Positions 9,039 to 18,382 are shown, counted from the stretch's first letter. The stretch is DNA of 64,000 nt from Streptomyces sp. RPT161 (GCF_027533845.1 NZ_JAPZVN010000002.1:186001-250000); one strand, 5' to 3'. Numbers and translations are program-made. The notes: generated from the sequence alone by a model not told the origin.

Positions 9039-9059
9039 CCAGGTATTGGAAGCACCTGG
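9039..9059. promoter_or_regulatory. Divergent promoter region with inverted repeat between MFS and XRE genes
   Basis: CCAGGT (9039-9044) and ACCTGG (9054-9059) form an inverted repeat. On the minus strand, TTGCCA and GATAAC lie 17 bases apart across it and could be the -35 and -10 of the MFS gene. The XRE-family protein at 9092 is the natural candidate to bind here. Confidence 0.4.
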
Positions 9060-9091
9060 CAACCGTCTCAGGGGTACGGCACCCTGGTTGC

Positions 9092-9967
9092 ATGAGCGTG
9101 AGCACCGATGTACGCCGACGCGAACTGGCCGACTTCCTGCGCAGCCGTCGCGAGCGCATCACTCCCGACCAGGTGGGCCTGCCCACGGGTTCGCGCCGCC
9201 GCACCCCGGGTCTGCGGCGCGAGGAGGTGGCGCAGCTGTCCGCGGTCGGCGTCACCTGGTACACGTGGCTTGAGCAGGCCCGCGACATCCAGGTCTCGGC
9301 ACAGGTGCTGGACGCGGTGGCCCGTACGCTCATGCTCGACCCCGGTGAGCGCGCCCATCTGTTCGTGCTGGCCGGGGTCTCCGACCCGGTGCCGAGCAAG
9401 GACTGCCCCACGGTGACTCCCTCGGTGCGGGCCGCCATGGAACAGCTGGAGCCGCTGCCCGCCTGCGTCATGAACGGGCGGTACGACATCCTCGCGTACA
9501 ACCGCGTCTACGGGCGGCTGGTGGCCGACCTGGACGCCCTGCCGCCGGAGGACCGCAACGTGATGTGGCTGGTGTTCACCGATCCCGCCTGGCGCGAGGC
9601 GGTGGTCGACCGGGACGAGGTGATGCGCCGCTGCACCGCCCAGTTCCGCGCCGGGATGGGCGAGTACCTGGCCGAGCCGGTGTGGACCCATCTGGTCAAG
9701 CGGCTGGAGCGGGCGTCGGAGGAGTTCCGGGAGATCTGGCGGGAGCACGAGGTCGCCCCGCCGTCCAACCGGCCCAAGCGCTTCCTCAACAGCCGGGTCG
9801 GGCTGCTCAACATGGAGCACACCAGCATGTGGCTGCGCCCGCGCAGCGGCACCCGCATGGTGGTCTACACCCCACTGGACGAGGAGACCCGTATCCGGCT
9901 TGAGCGGCTGCGCGAGCTGGCGGTCACGGAGGGGGAGCTGCGGGAACGGGTGCCGGTGACGGTCTGA
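9092..9967 (+). CDS. XRE-family regulator with MmyB-like ligand domain
   Basis: The protein has 291 residues. Its N-terminal HTH (about 10-80) carries the family signature of short RRxELADFLRSRR, PGLRREEVAQLSAVGVTWYTWLEQ and a following helix. The remaining 200 residues fit the MmyB-like ligand-binding domain (PAS-like fold), with PACVMNGRYDILAYNRVYGRL near residue 120 and TSMWLRPRSGTRMVVYTPLD near the end. In this family the C-terminal domain binds a lipid-like ligand. It is divergent from the MFS transporter at 7515-8999, so control of that pump is likely. The start ATG at 9092 has no strong ribosome site. Confidence 0.88.
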   Translation: MSVSTDVRRRELADFLRSRRERITPDQVGLPTGSRRRTPGLRREEVAQLSAVGVTWYTWLEQARDIQVSAQVLDAVARTLMLDPGERAHLFVLAGVSDPVPSKDCPTVTPSVRAAMEQLEPLPACVMNGRYDILAYNRVYGRLVADLDALPPEDRNVMWLVFTDPAWREAVVDRDEVMRRCTAQFRAGMGEYLAEPVWTHLVKRLERASEEFREIWREHEVAPPSNRPKRFLNSRVGLLNMEHTSMWLRPRSGTRMVVYTPLDEETRIRLERLRELAVTEGELRERVPVTV

Positions 9968-10042
9968 GCGGTGCCGGCGCGGCGGTGGGGGACAATGGGA
10001 GATCGCCCGTACCGTCCGCCGTCCGAAGGAAAGCCCGCCGCG

Positions 10043-11245
10043 ATGACGAACCTGCAGATCGGTCCGCACACCGTGTCGCCGCCCGTGGTGCTCGCACCGA
10101 TGGCCGGGATCACCAACGCGCCGTTCCGCACGCTGTGCCGGGAGTTCGCTGAGGGCGCCGGCTGGGGGGCCGGCTCGCGGCGAAGCCGCGGTGGAACGCG
10201 GCGACTCCCGGGAGATCGCGGCTCCGGGAGCAAGGGGCTGTTCGTCTCCGAGATGATCACCACCCGGGCGCTGGTCGAGCGCAACGAGAAGACCATGCAG
10301 CTGATCCACTTCGACGAGACCGAGCGCCCGCGCTCGATCCAGCTGTACGGCGTCGACCCGGTGACCGTCGGCAAGGCGGTCCGCATGATCGTGGACGAGG
10401 ACCTCGCCGACCACATCGACCTCAACTTCGGCTGCCCGGTGCCCAAGGTGACGCGCAAGGGCGGTGGTTCCGCGCTGCCGTTCAAGCGGCACCTGCTCCG
10501 CGCGATCCTGCGGGAGGCGGTGGGCAACGCCGGAGCGCTGCCGGTGACGATCAAGATGCGCAAGGGCATCGACGACGACCACCTCACCTACCTCGACGCC
10601 GGGCGCATCGCCGTTGAGGAAGGCGTCACCGCGGTCGCGCTGCACGGCCGCACCGCGGCCCAGCACTACGGCGGCACCGCCGACTGGTCGGCCATCGCCC
10701 GGCTGAAGGAGGCCGTCCCGGAGATCCCGGTGCTGGGCAACGGCGACATCTGGTGCGCCGAGGACGCGGTGCGGATGATGCGCGAGACCGGCTGTGACGG
10801 TGTGGTGGTGGGCCGCGGCTGCCTTGGGCGGCCATGGCTGTTCGGCGACCTGGTGGGCGTCTTCGAGGGCGAGGGCGGCAGCGCCCGGCCGACGTTCCGG
10901 GAGGTCGCCGAGGTGATGCGGCGGCACGCCGAACTGCTCGCCGAGTGGCTGGGCGACGAGGAGCGCGGCGTCATCGACTTCCGCAAGCATGTCGCCTGGT
11001 ACACCAAGGGGTTCTCGGTCGGCTCGCAGATGCGCCAGCGGCTGGCCATGTCGTCCTCGCTGGCCGAACTGGACGAGCATCTGAGCGCGTTGGACCTGGA
11101 CCAGCCGTGGCCGGAGGGCGCCGAGGGGCCGCGCGGGCGTACCGCCGGTACCAAGCGGGTTGTGCTGCCGGACGGTTGGCTGAAGGACCCCTACGACTGC
11201 GCGATGGTGAGCGCCGACGCGGAGTTGGACACCTCCGGCGGCTGA
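10043..11245 (+). CDS. dusB: tRNA-dihydrouridine synthase (DusB type) with in-frame insert
   Basis: This FMN enzyme reduces uridine to dihydrouridine in the tRNA D-loop using NADPH. The TIM-barrel landmarks are VVLAPMAGITNAPFRTLCREF (residues 15-35), FVSEMITTRAL, the catalytic-cysteine motif DLNFGCPVPKVTRKGGGSAL, the HGRTAAQHYGGTADW block and the flavin-phosphate site VVVGRGCLGRPWLFG. It has 400 residues. Residues 36-63, between CREF and LFVSEM, form a Gly/Arg/Ser-rich insert where homologues known to me have only a few residues. The insert DNA is built of short palindromes. The rest of the protein looks intact. Start ATG at 10043 follows GAAGGAAAG. Confidence 0.93.
   Translation: MTNLQIGPHTVSPPVVLAPMAGITNAPFRTLCREFAEGAGWGAGSRRSRGGTRRLPGDRGSGSKGLFVSEMITTRALVERNEKTMQLIHFDETERPRSIQLYGVDPVTVGKAVRMIVDEDLADHIDLNFGCPVPKVTRKGGGSALPFKRHLLRAILREAVGNAGALPVTIKMRKGIDDDHLTYLDAGRIAVEEGVTAVALHGRTAAQHYGGTADWSAIARLKEAVPEIPVLGNGDIWCAEDAVRMMRETGCDGVVVGRGCLGRPWLFGDLVGVFEGEGGSARPTFREVAEVMRRHAELLAEWLGDEERGVIDFRKHVAWYTKGFSVGSQMRQRLAMSSSLAELDEHLSALDLDQPWPEGAEGPRGRTAGTKRVVLPDGWLKDPYDCAMVSADAELDTSGG
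10148..10231 (+). repeat. Palindrome-rich in-frame insertion inside dusB
   Basis: This 84-base stretch codes for residues 36-63 of DusB. It contains GCCGGC twice (10157-10162, 10169-10174), CGCGGC/GCCGCG around GAA (10176-10190), CTCCCGGGAG (10205-10214) and GCTCC-G-GGAGC (10221-10231). The frame is kept and no stop occurs. It looks like a small palindromic element that entered the gene, but this rests on my memory of the normal family length here. Confidence 0.5.
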
Positions 11246-11680
11246 GTGTTTCGGGCACGCTCCCCCTGTCCAACATGTGAGACGAGAGCGGGGGGTGTGC
11301 GCGTGATTCTCGCCACGCATGATTAGTCACCTGCTCATTTGAGCACCGTGATCGTGTGGCATCGAGTGCCGTCATGTCTCCAATTCATGGCACGGGGTGT
11401 CACGGGTGTTAACTTCAGCGGCTGTACGCAACCGTCACGCTGGGTGGCCGTCTGGAGTTCAAACCCGCGGCTTCCGCGCTCATGTGTTCAGGTTCTAAAC
11501 GCGGATGAGCGCTCAGTCGGCAAGTGTGGATCGCAGGCCGGATGAGCCATTCCGCTTTCGATCTGCTGGCAGACGAGTGGTTACGCCCATATGACATGGC
11601 CGTAGACGCACTGCGCTGCCTTGGAGATGGGTACGCTCCCCGCCGTCAGGGCACACCCCCGTGGGCGAGGAGTCGGTCCA
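11246..11680. other. Gene-free region upstream of ppdK
   Basis: These 435 bases hold no convincing gene. The base composition falls below that of the flanking genes, as in a promoter or leader. One clear symmetric element is present: TGCTCA (11332-11337), TT, TGAGCA (11340-11345), embedded in a looser GTCAC...GTGA symmetry from 11326 to 11351. It could be an operator for ppdK, about 330 bases upstream of its start. Confidence 0.4.
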
Positions 11681-14395
11681 GTGTCGGAACAGCAAACACC
11701 GCGGAAGTTCGTCTACGACTTCACTGAGGGCAACAAGGACCTGAGGGACCTGCTCGGTGGCAAGGGCGCGAACCTCGCCGAGATGACCAACCTCGGTCTG
11801 CCGGTACCTCCCGGCTTCACCATCACCACCGAAGCCTGCAAGGTCTACCTGGACTCCGGCAGCGAACCCGCGGAGCTGCGCGACGAGGTGAGCGCCCACC
11901 TCGCCGACCTGGAACAGCGCATGGGCAAGCGCCTCGGCCAGAGCGACAACCCGCTGCTGGTGTCGGTGCGCTCCGGCGCGAAGTTCTCCATGCCCGGAAT
12001 GATGGACACCGTCCTCAACATCGGCCTGTCCGACGCCTCGGTGGCCGGTCTCGCCGCCCAGGCGGGCGACGAGCGGTTCGCCTGGGACTCCTACCGCCGC
12101 CTTGTCCAGATGTTCGGCAAGACGGTGCTGGGCGTGGACGGCGACCTGTTCGAGGAGGCACTGGACGAGGCCAAGCAGGCCAAGGGAGCCAGCAGCGACC
12201 TCGGGCTGGACGCGGCCGACCTGCGGCAACTGGTCGAGGACTTCAAGCAGATCGTGCTGAAGGAGGCGGGCCGCGAGTTCCCGCAGGACCCGCGCGAGCA
12301 GATGGACCTCGCCATAAGGGCGGTGTTCGACTCCTGGAACGGTGAGCGCGCCAAGCTCTACCGCCGCCAGGAGCGCATCCCGCACGACCTCGGCACCGCC
12401 GTCAACGTCTGCTCGATGGTTTTCGGCAACCTCGGCCCCGACTCCGGCACCGGTGTGGCCTTCACCCGCGACCCGGCCAGCGGCCAGCAGGGCGTCTACG
12501 GCGACTACCTGCAGAACGCACAGGGCGAGGACGTCGTCGCGGGCATCCGCAACACCGTGCCGCTCGCCGATCTGGAGCGCATCGACAAGCCGTCCTACGA
12601 CGAGCTGATGCAGATCATGGAGACGCTGGAGACGCACTACAAGGACCTGTGCGACATCGAGTTCACCATCGAGCGCGGCAGGCTGTGGATGCTCCAGACG
12701 CGGGTCGGCAAGCGCACCGCCGCCGCGGCGTTCCGGATCGCCACCCAGCTCGTCGACCAGGGGCTGATCGACGAGGCCGAGGCGCTCCAGCGGGTCAACG
12801 GGGCGCAGCTCGCCCAGCTGATGTTCCCGCGCTTCGACGAGGGAGCCACCGCCGAACTGCTCGGCCGGGGCATCGCGGCATCGCCCGGCGCGGCCGTCGG
12901 CAAGGCGGTCTTCGACTCGTACACCGCCGTCAAGTGGTCGCGTTCCGGGGAGAAGGTCATCCTGATCCGCCGCGAGACCAACCCCGACGACCTCAACGGC
13001 ATGATCGCCGCCGAGGGAATCCTGACCTCGCGCGGCGGCAAGACCTCGCACGCGGCCGTGGTCGCCCGCGGTATGGGCAAGACCTGTGTGTGCGGCGCCG
13101 AGGAACTCGAAGTCGACACCAAGCGGCGGCGGTTGACCGCGCCCGGCGGGGTGGTGGTAGAGGAGGGCGACCTGGTCTCCATCGACGGCTCCACCGGCAA
13201 GGTCTACCTCGGCGAGGTGCCGGTCGTCCCGTCCCCGGTCGTGGAGTACTTCGAGGGCCGGATGCACGCGGGCGCCGACGACGCCGACGAACTGGTCCAG
13301 GCCGTGCACCGGGTCATGGCCTACGCCGACCGGGTGCGCCGCCTTCGGGTACGCGCCAACGCCGACAACGCCGAAGACGCCGCCCGGGCGCGGCGGTTCG
13401 GCGCCCAGGGCATCGGACTGTGCCGCACCGAGCACATGTTCCTCGGCGACCGCCGCGAGTTGGTCGAGCGGCTGATCCTCGCCGACCACGACGACGAGCG
13501 GGCCAGTGCCCTCGACGCCCTGCTGCCGCTGCAGCGCCAGGACTTCATCGACCTCTTCGAGGCGATGGACGGACTGCCGGTCACCGTACGGCTGTTGGAC
13601 CCGCCGCTGCACGAGTTCCTGCCGGACATCACCGATCTTTCGGTACGGGTGGCGCTCGCCGAGTCGCGCAAGGAGGCGCACGAGAACGACCTGCGGCTGC
13701 TCCAGGCCGTGCACCGGCTGCACGAGCAGAACCCAATGCTCGGACTGCGCGGCGTACGGCTCGGCCTGGTCATTCCCGGCCTGTTCACCATGCAGGTACG
13801 GGCCATCGCCGAGGCCGCCGCCGAGCGGCGCGAGTCGGGCGGCGACCCGCGTGCGGAGATCATGATCCCGCTGGTGGGCACGGTGCAGGAGCTGGAGCTG
13901 GTCCGCGAGGAGGCCGAGAAGGTCATCGCGGAGATCGAGGCCCGCAGCGGCGTCGACCTCGGCCTGAAGCTGGGCACGATGATCGAGCTGCCGCGCGCCG
14001 CGCTGACCGCCGGGCAGATCGCGGAGGCCGCCGAGTTCTTCTCCTTCGGCACCAACGACCTCACCCAGACCGTGTGGGGCTTCTCCCGTGACGACGTGGA
14101 GGCAAGCTTCTTCACCGCGTACCTGGAGAAGGGCATCTTCGGCGTCAGCCCCTTCGAGACCATCGACCGGGACGGCGTGGGCTCCCTGGTCAGGCACGCG
14201 GTCGAGGCGGGCCGGGCCACCCGGCCGGACCTCAAGCTGGGCGTGTGCGGCGAGCACGGCGGCGACCCGGAGTCCGTCCACTTCTTCCACGAGGTGGGGC
14301 TGGACTACGTCTCCTGCTCACCGTTCCGCATCCCGGTCGCGCGCCTGGAGGCGGGCCGCGCCGCGTCGCGTAGCGAGGGAAGCGACAACCGCTAG
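11681..14395 (+). CDS. ppdK: Pyruvate, phosphate dikinase
   Basis: PPDK interconverts pyruvate, ATP and phosphate with phosphoenolpyruvate, AMP and diphosphate, and links glycolysis to gluconeogenesis. The 904-residue protein is full length. The N-terminal ATP-grasp domain contains LLGGKGANLAEM (about residues 22-33). The central phosphohistidine domain has the swivelling catalytic histidine in GGKTSHAAVVARGMGK (near residue 455). The C-terminal PEP/pyruvate barrel contains GIGLCRTEHMF and GTMIELPRAAL. GTG at 11681 is the start because GAGGAG lies 8 bases upstream. It is a single-gene unit with a long leader and its own terminator. Confidence 0.97.
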   Translation: MSEQQTPRKFVYDFTEGNKDLRDLLGGKGANLAEMTNLGLPVPPGFTITTEACKVYLDSGSEPAELRDEVSAHLADLEQRMGKRLGQSDNPLLVSVRSGAKFSMPGMMDTVLNIGLSDASVAGLAAQAGDERFAWDSYRRLVQMFGKTVLGVDGDLFEEALDEAKQAKGASSDLGLDAADLRQLVEDFKQIVLKEAGREFPQDPREQMDLAIRAVFDSWNGERAKLYRRQERIPHDLGTAVNVCSMVFGNLGPDSGTGVAFTRDPASGQQGVYGDYLQNAQGEDVVAGIRNTVPLADLERIDKPSYDELMQIMETLETHYKDLCDIEFTIERGRLWMLQTRVGKRTAAAAFRIATQLVDQGLIDEAEALQRVNGAQLAQLMFPRFDEGATAELLGRGIAASPGAAVGKAVFDSYTAVKWSRSGEKVILIRRETNPDDLNGMIAAEGILTSRGGKTSHAAVVARGMGKTCVCGAEELEVDTKRRRLTAPGGVVVEEGDLVSIDGSTGKVYLGEVPVVPSPVVEYFEGRMHAGADDADELVQAVHRVMAYADRVRRLRVRANADNAEDAARARRFGAQGIGLCRTEHMFLGDRRELVERLILADHDDERASALDALLPLQRQDFIDLFEAMDGLPVTVRLLDPPLHEFLPDITDLSVRVALAESRKEAHENDLRLLQAVHRLHEQNPMLGLRGVRLGLVIPGLFTMQVRAIAEAAAERRESGGDPRAEIMIPLVGTVQELELVREEAEKVIAEIEARSGVDLGLKLGTMIELPRAALTAGQIAEAAEFFSFGTNDLTQTVWGFSRDDVEASFFTAYLEKGIFGVSPFETIDRDGVGSLVRHAVEAGRATRPDLKLGVCGEHGGDPESVHFFHEVGLDYVSCSPFRIPVARLEAGRAASRSEGSDNR

Positions 14396-14420
14396 GCCAT
14401 TTCCGGAAAACCCTCACTGG

Positions 14421-14453
14421 AAGGCGGCGCCCTGTGCGGAGGGCGCCGCCTTT
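14421..14453 (+). terminator. Rho-independent terminator of ppdK
   Basis: A 13-base-pair stem (14421-14433 with 14440-14452; core GGCGGCGCCCT / AGGGCGCCGCC) closes on a 6-base loop and is followed by TTTCATTTCT. It starts 25 bases after the ppdK stop. Confidence 0.85.
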
Positions 14454-14616
14454 CATTTCTCTGTGCGTTCCCCGTCGGGCGCGGAGCGCGGCTCGCGCAC
14501 CTCGCCGGAAACGGGGCTGGCCGGTGCGTTCCTCCACGGGCGTGCGTGACCGGTGCGTGCGTGTTTTGGTGTATATGCGGTGGGCGGCGGTGCTGATGGG
14601 AGGCGGGGTGAGTGCC

Positions 14617-15360
14617 ATGCCGGTCCTGGCGGCCCGGGGGCTGGCGGGGCTGGCGGTGGCTGCCCTCACCGCGGTGCTCACCGCCTGCGGCGGCGGGCCG
14701 CACGTCTCCGGGGGGCGGACCACGCCCGGTCAGGTGGCGGGCGTCGACTGTCTGCGGGCCAGGTGCCTGGCGCTGAGCTACGACGACGGCCCCTCCCCGT
14801 ACACCGCGCCGCTGCTACGAGTGCTGGAGGGGCGGCACGCCACCGCGACGTTCTTCCTGATCGGGCGGCAGGTGCGCGGCTACCGGCAGGACGTACGGCG
14901 CCAGTACCGGGACGGCGACGCCATCGGTGACCACACGGTCAGCCACCCCGACCTCACCCGCCTCTCCTCCGCCCGGGTCAGGTACCAGATCACCACCGCG
15001 GCACGGCAGATCGCGGCGGCCGACGGCCTCACCCCGACCATGCTCCGGCCGCCCTACGGCGCACAGGACGCGCGGATACGGGCGCTGGCCCGGGCGGCCG
15101 GGCTGTCCGTGGTGATGTGGAACGACGATCCACGCGACTGGCAGGTACGGGACGCACCCGTCATCGAACGCCAGGTGCTGGAGCAGGCCCGGCCCGGCGG
15201 CATAGTGGAACTGCACGACCGCTACGCCGCCACGGTAGCGGCGACCCCGCACCTCATCGACGCGCTCCGCGCCCGCGGCTACACCCTCGTCACGATCCCC
15301 CAACTCTTCGCCCACTCCGGCGGCCTGCGGCCGGGAGCCGTGTACTTCCACGGGCCATGA
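14617..15360 (+). CDS. Polysaccharide deacetylase (NodB domain) lipoprotein
   Basis: This 247-residue secreted CE4 deacetylase probably removes N-acetyl groups from peptidoglycan or another glycan at the cell surface. Residues 1-24 are a lipoprotein signal with the lipobox LTAC. The NodB domain follows: CLALSYDDGPSPYT gives the catalytic and metal Asp pair, HTVSHPDL gives the metal histidines (HxxxH), RPPYGAQD the product-binding motif, and VMWNDDPRDW and IVELHD the later motifs. ATG at 14617 is favoured since the signal peptide begins there; a GTG at 14608 shares the same ribosome site. It faces the KimA-like permease end to end. Confidence 0.9.
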   Translation: MPVLAARGLAGLAVAALTAVLTACGGGPHVSGGRTTPGQVAGVDCLRARCLALSYDDGPSPYTAPLLRVLEGRHATATFFLIGRQVRGYRQDVRRQYRDGDAIGDHTVSHPDLTRLSSARVRYQITTAARQIAAADGLTPTMLRPPYGAQDARIRALARAAGLSVVMWNDDPRDWQVRDAPVIERQVLEQARPGGIVELHDRYAATVAATPHLIDALRARGYTLVTIPQLFAHSGGLRPGAVYFHGP

Positions 15361-15417
15361 GACGGGTTCGGGGAAGCCGGGGCCGGCCCCCCAACCCCTG
15401 TACCGCCGCCGAAGACG

Positions 15418-17262
15418 TCAGCCGAGGCGGAAACGCAACCGGCAGATGACCGCGTCGGTGTCCCTGCGGACCGCGTGGGCCAGTACCGCGCCGCGCTGGT
15501 TCTGCAGCAGCCGCTGCCACAGGTGCGCGGGCTCGACCTCCGGGATCATCACGGTGATCCGGGTACCGGGGCGCTCGGCCGTCAGGTCGCGGATCAGCTG
15601 GGTCACCGGACGGCCCAACGCCCGCCGGGGGCAGGGCAGTTCGACCAGCGGCACGCCCGGGTTCCACAGGTCCCAGTCGCGGCGCAGCGACTCCGTGTGC
15701 GCCTGGTCCTCCGGGTCGGGCGCGGTGACCGTCACCGCCATCACCTCGTCGCCGAGCGAGGACGCCGCGGTCAGCGCCTCGCTGGTCAGCCGGGAGAGCG
15801 TGGAGACCGGCACGATGACCAGCGACCGGTCGCGGCGCGGCGGTTCGGGGACGCGGCCCAGCCCCAGTGTCTCGCCGATCCGGGTGTACGCCCGGTGGAT
15901 CCGCTCGAAAAGCAGCACCAGCAGCGGCAGCGCGACCACGATGATCCAGGCGCCCTCGGTGAACTTCGTGGCCGTCACGATGACCGCCGCGACACCGGTC
16001 AGTACCGCGCCGAAGGCGTTCAGCCCGGCCTTGGCCGCCCAGCCGGAGGACCGCTCCGCACGCCAGTGGATCACCATGCCCACCTGGCAGATGGTGAAGC
16101 CGACGAAGACACCGATGGCGAACAGCGGCACGATCGTGTTCGTGTCACCGCCGGAGAACACCAGCAGCGCCGCCGACACCGCCGCCAGCGCCAGCACACC
16201 GTGCCGGTGCACCTGGCGGTCGGCCTTGAGCGCGAAGACATGCGGCAGGTGGTTGTCCCGGGCCAGCAGCGCCATCAGCACCGGCAGTCCGCCGAACGAG
16301 GTGTTGGCGGCCAGCGCCAGCAGGATCATGGTGGCGAACTGCACCACGTAGAAGGCCCAGTTGTGGCCGAGCGAGGCGTCCGCCAGCTGGGCCAGGACGG
16401 TGACCCCTTCGACCGGCTGTAGATGGAACCGGCCGATCAGCACCGAAAGGCCGATCAGCATGATGCCCAGCAGCGCGCCCAGCGCGACCTCGGTACGCTG
16501 CGCCCGCTTGACGCGCGGGGTGCGGAAGGTCGGTACGGCGTTGGCGATCGCCTCCACACCGGTCAGCGCGGAGCATCCGGCGGAGAACGCCTTGAGCAGC
16601 AGCAGCGCGCCCACGGTGGTGGCGTTGGCGGCCACCACGGAGCTGTGCCCGGCGGCGGTCACCGTGCTCGCCGGATGGTCGCGGAACAGGCCCACCACTA
16701 TGAGGGCCAGGATCGAGCCGACGAAGACGATGGTCGGGACCATGAACACCCGCGCCGACTCGGCGATGCCGCGCAGGTTGACCGCGGTGACCACGACGAG
16801 CACCGCGAGGCACAGCCACAGCCGGTCGCCGTAGAGCGCGGGGAAGGCGGAGGTGAGCGCGGCGACACCGGCGGTGACCGAGACCGCCACATTGAGCACG
16901 TAGTCCAGGATCAGCGAGGCCGCCGCCACCAGACTGGTGCGGCGGCCCAGGTGTGTCCTGGCCACCGCGTACGACCCGCCGCCGTTCGGGAACGCGGCGA
17001 TGACTTGGCGGTAGGAGGCGACGAGCACCGCCAGCAGGGCGGCGATCGCCAGGGTCACCGGAAGCGTGTAGCCCAGGCCGTGCGCCCCGGCCGCGGCCAG
17101 CACCAGCACGATCGACTCCGGGCCGTAGGCCACGGAGGCCATCGCGTCCAGCGAGAGGGCGGCCAGGCCGCCCAGGGCGGTCAGCTTGTGGCGGTCGCCG
17201 GTATCAGGGGGCTGCTCGCGGGTCGTGGCGGGATCTGTGGACTGCGACGCTGTGGTGGTCAT
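15418..17262 (-). CDS. APC-superfamily permease, KimA-like (possible potassium importer)
   Basis: This is a 614-residue inner-membrane transporter with about 12 helices in residues 28-460 and a cytosolic C-terminal domain of about 150 residues. The stretches SLDAMASVAYGPE, FPNGGGSYAVA and SLILDYVLNVAVSVTAGVAAL resemble Bacillus KimA, a high-affinity potassium importer, more than a classical amino-acid permease. The soluble tail has a universal-stress-like pattern (LVIVPVSTLSRLTSEAL ... RITVMIPEVEPAHLWQRLLQNQ) common in this group. The start has GGAGG 11 bases upstream. Substrate assignment is by resemblance only; an amino-acid substrate is not excluded. Confidence 0.8.
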   Translation of the reverse strand: MTTTASQSTDPATTREQPPDTGDRHKLTALGGLAALSLDAMASVAYGPESIVLVLAAAGAHGLGYTLPVTLAIAALLAVLVASYRQVIAAFPNGGGSYAVARTHLGRRTSLVAAASLILDYVLNVAVSVTAGVAALTSAFPALYGDRLWLCLAVLVVVTAVNLRGIAESARVFMVPTIVFVGSILALIVVGLFRDHPASTVTAAGHSSVVAANATTVGALLLLKAFSAGCSALTGVEAIANAVPTFRTPRVKRAQRTEVALGALLGIMLIGLSVLIGRFHLQPVEGVTVLAQLADASLGHNWAFYVVQFATMILLALAANTSFGGLPVLMALLARDNHLPHVFALKADRQVHRHGVLALAAVSAALLVFSGGDTNTIVPLFAIGVFVGFTICQVGMVIHWRAERSSGWAAKAGLNAFGAVLTGVAAVIVTATKFTEGAWIIVVALPLLVLLFERIHRAYTRIGETLGLGRVPEPPRRDRSLVIVPVSTLSRLTSEALTAASSLGDEVMAVTVTAPDPEDQAHTESLRRDWDLWNPGVPLVELPCPRRALGRPVTQLIRDLTAERPGTRITVMIPEVEPAHLWQRLLQNQRGAVLAHAVRRDTDAVICRLRFRLG

Positions 17263-17500
17263 GCGGCGTGGTACCTCCGTACGGGAGATCTCAGAATTCC
17301 CGCGCGCGGGGGCGCACCCCGGTTCCCTAGCGCCGTCTTTGCACGCACCACCTCTTCCCTGACGGGATCTTTACGCGGCTCGCCCACCGCCCACCCGGTA
17401 CCGTTCAGTGTGCGGTTGGCGGTGCGCCGCGGCGGCTTGCCCCCGCCCACCCCGCCGTGACCCCAAGCCCGGCGGCGGGCGCGCCGCCAAACAGGCTGGG

Positions 17501-18382
17501 CTAGTCCAGTGCCTCGTACCGGACGCCGGTCAGTTGCTCGGACGCCGCCCAAAGCCGCTCCGCGGCGACATCGTTACGGGTCCACGGCGCACGCCAGGAG
17601 AGCCCCGGCGCGCCCCCAAACGCCAGGAACCGGGGCCCGAGGAACGCGTCGCCCCGCACCCCCGCCGCCGTGGCGGCGTAGAGCGTCGGCAGCGCCCCCG
17701 CCCGCGGCGACTGCGCGACGAGGTTGCCGAGCCGAACGAAGCCCTTCTGAAGATTGGTGTCCGCGTAACCGGGATGCGCCGCGGCGGCGATCACATCGGA
17801 TCCGGCCGCCCGCAACCTGCCGGCCAGTTCATGGACGAACAGCAGGTTGGCGGTCTTCGACCGCCCGTAGGCCATCCAACGCCCGTACCTGCGCTCACTG
17901 TTGAGATCACCGGGATCGATGTTGGCGATGGCGTGCAACCCGCTGGAGACGCTCACCACCCGGGCGCCCGGCGTAGCCAGAAGCAGCGGCAGCAGCAGCC
18001 CGGTCAGCGCGAAGTGCCCGAGGTGGTTGACACCGAACTGCGTCTCGAAGCCGTCCACCGTCCTGGCGTAGGGCACCGCCATCACGCCCGCGTTGTTGAC
18101 CAGCAGGTCAAGGCGTTCGCCGGGAAAGTCCCCGGCGAACGCCCGCACCGTCGCGAGATCCGCGAGGTCCAGATGGCGGTAGGCGGCCCGGGCCGACGGT
18201 ACCTCGCGGACCAACCGCTCGACCGCCGCCTGTCCGCGCCGCTCGCTGCGGCAGGCGAGCACGACGTGTGCGCCGTGCCGGGCCAGCTCCCGCGCCACGC
18301 AGTAACCGATGCCGCTGTTGGCACCGGTGACCACCGCGGTACGGCCGGTCTGATCGGGTATGTCGTTCGCGGTCCAGCCCAT
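17501..18382 (-). CDS. Short-chain dehydrogenase/reductase
   Basis: This 293-residue NAD(P)-dependent SDR has a Rossmann nucleotide motif TGANSGIG at residues 19-26, a cofactor-selecting ACRSERRG, LDLADLATVR, LLVNNAGVM, the catalytic Ser in VSVSSG and YGRSK for the Tyr/Lys pair. The long loop LHAIANIDPGDLNSERRYGRWM fits the retinol-dehydrogenase/protochlorophyllide-reductase-like branch that is common in actinomycetes. It stands alone; the ABC operon upstream on the same strand ends 76 bases before it. The substrate is unknown. Confidence 0.9.
   Translation of the reverse strand: MGWTANDIPDQTGRTAVVTGANSGIGYCVARELARHGAHVVLACRSERRGQAAVERLVREVPSARAAYRHLDLADLATVRAFAGDFPGERLDLLVNNAGVMAVPYARTVDGFETQFGVNHLGHFALTGLLLPLLLATPGARVVSVSSGLHAIANIDPGDLNSERRYGRWMAYGRSKTANLLFVHELAGRLRAAGSDVIAAAAHPGYADTNLQKGFVRLGNLVAQSPRAGALPTLYAATAAGVRGDAFLGPRFLAFGGAPGLSWRAPWTRNDVAAERLWAASEQLTGVRYEALD

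Noticed and set aside
9068-11320. 750-codon minus-strand open frame across the XRE and dusB genes
   Set aside because: It spans two well-supported plus-strand genes and their gap, and it shows no domain.
11513-14290. 925-codon minus-strand open frame opposite ppdK
   Set aside because: It is a shadow of ppdK. The plus-strand protein has every PPDK motif, and the antisense frame has none of any family.
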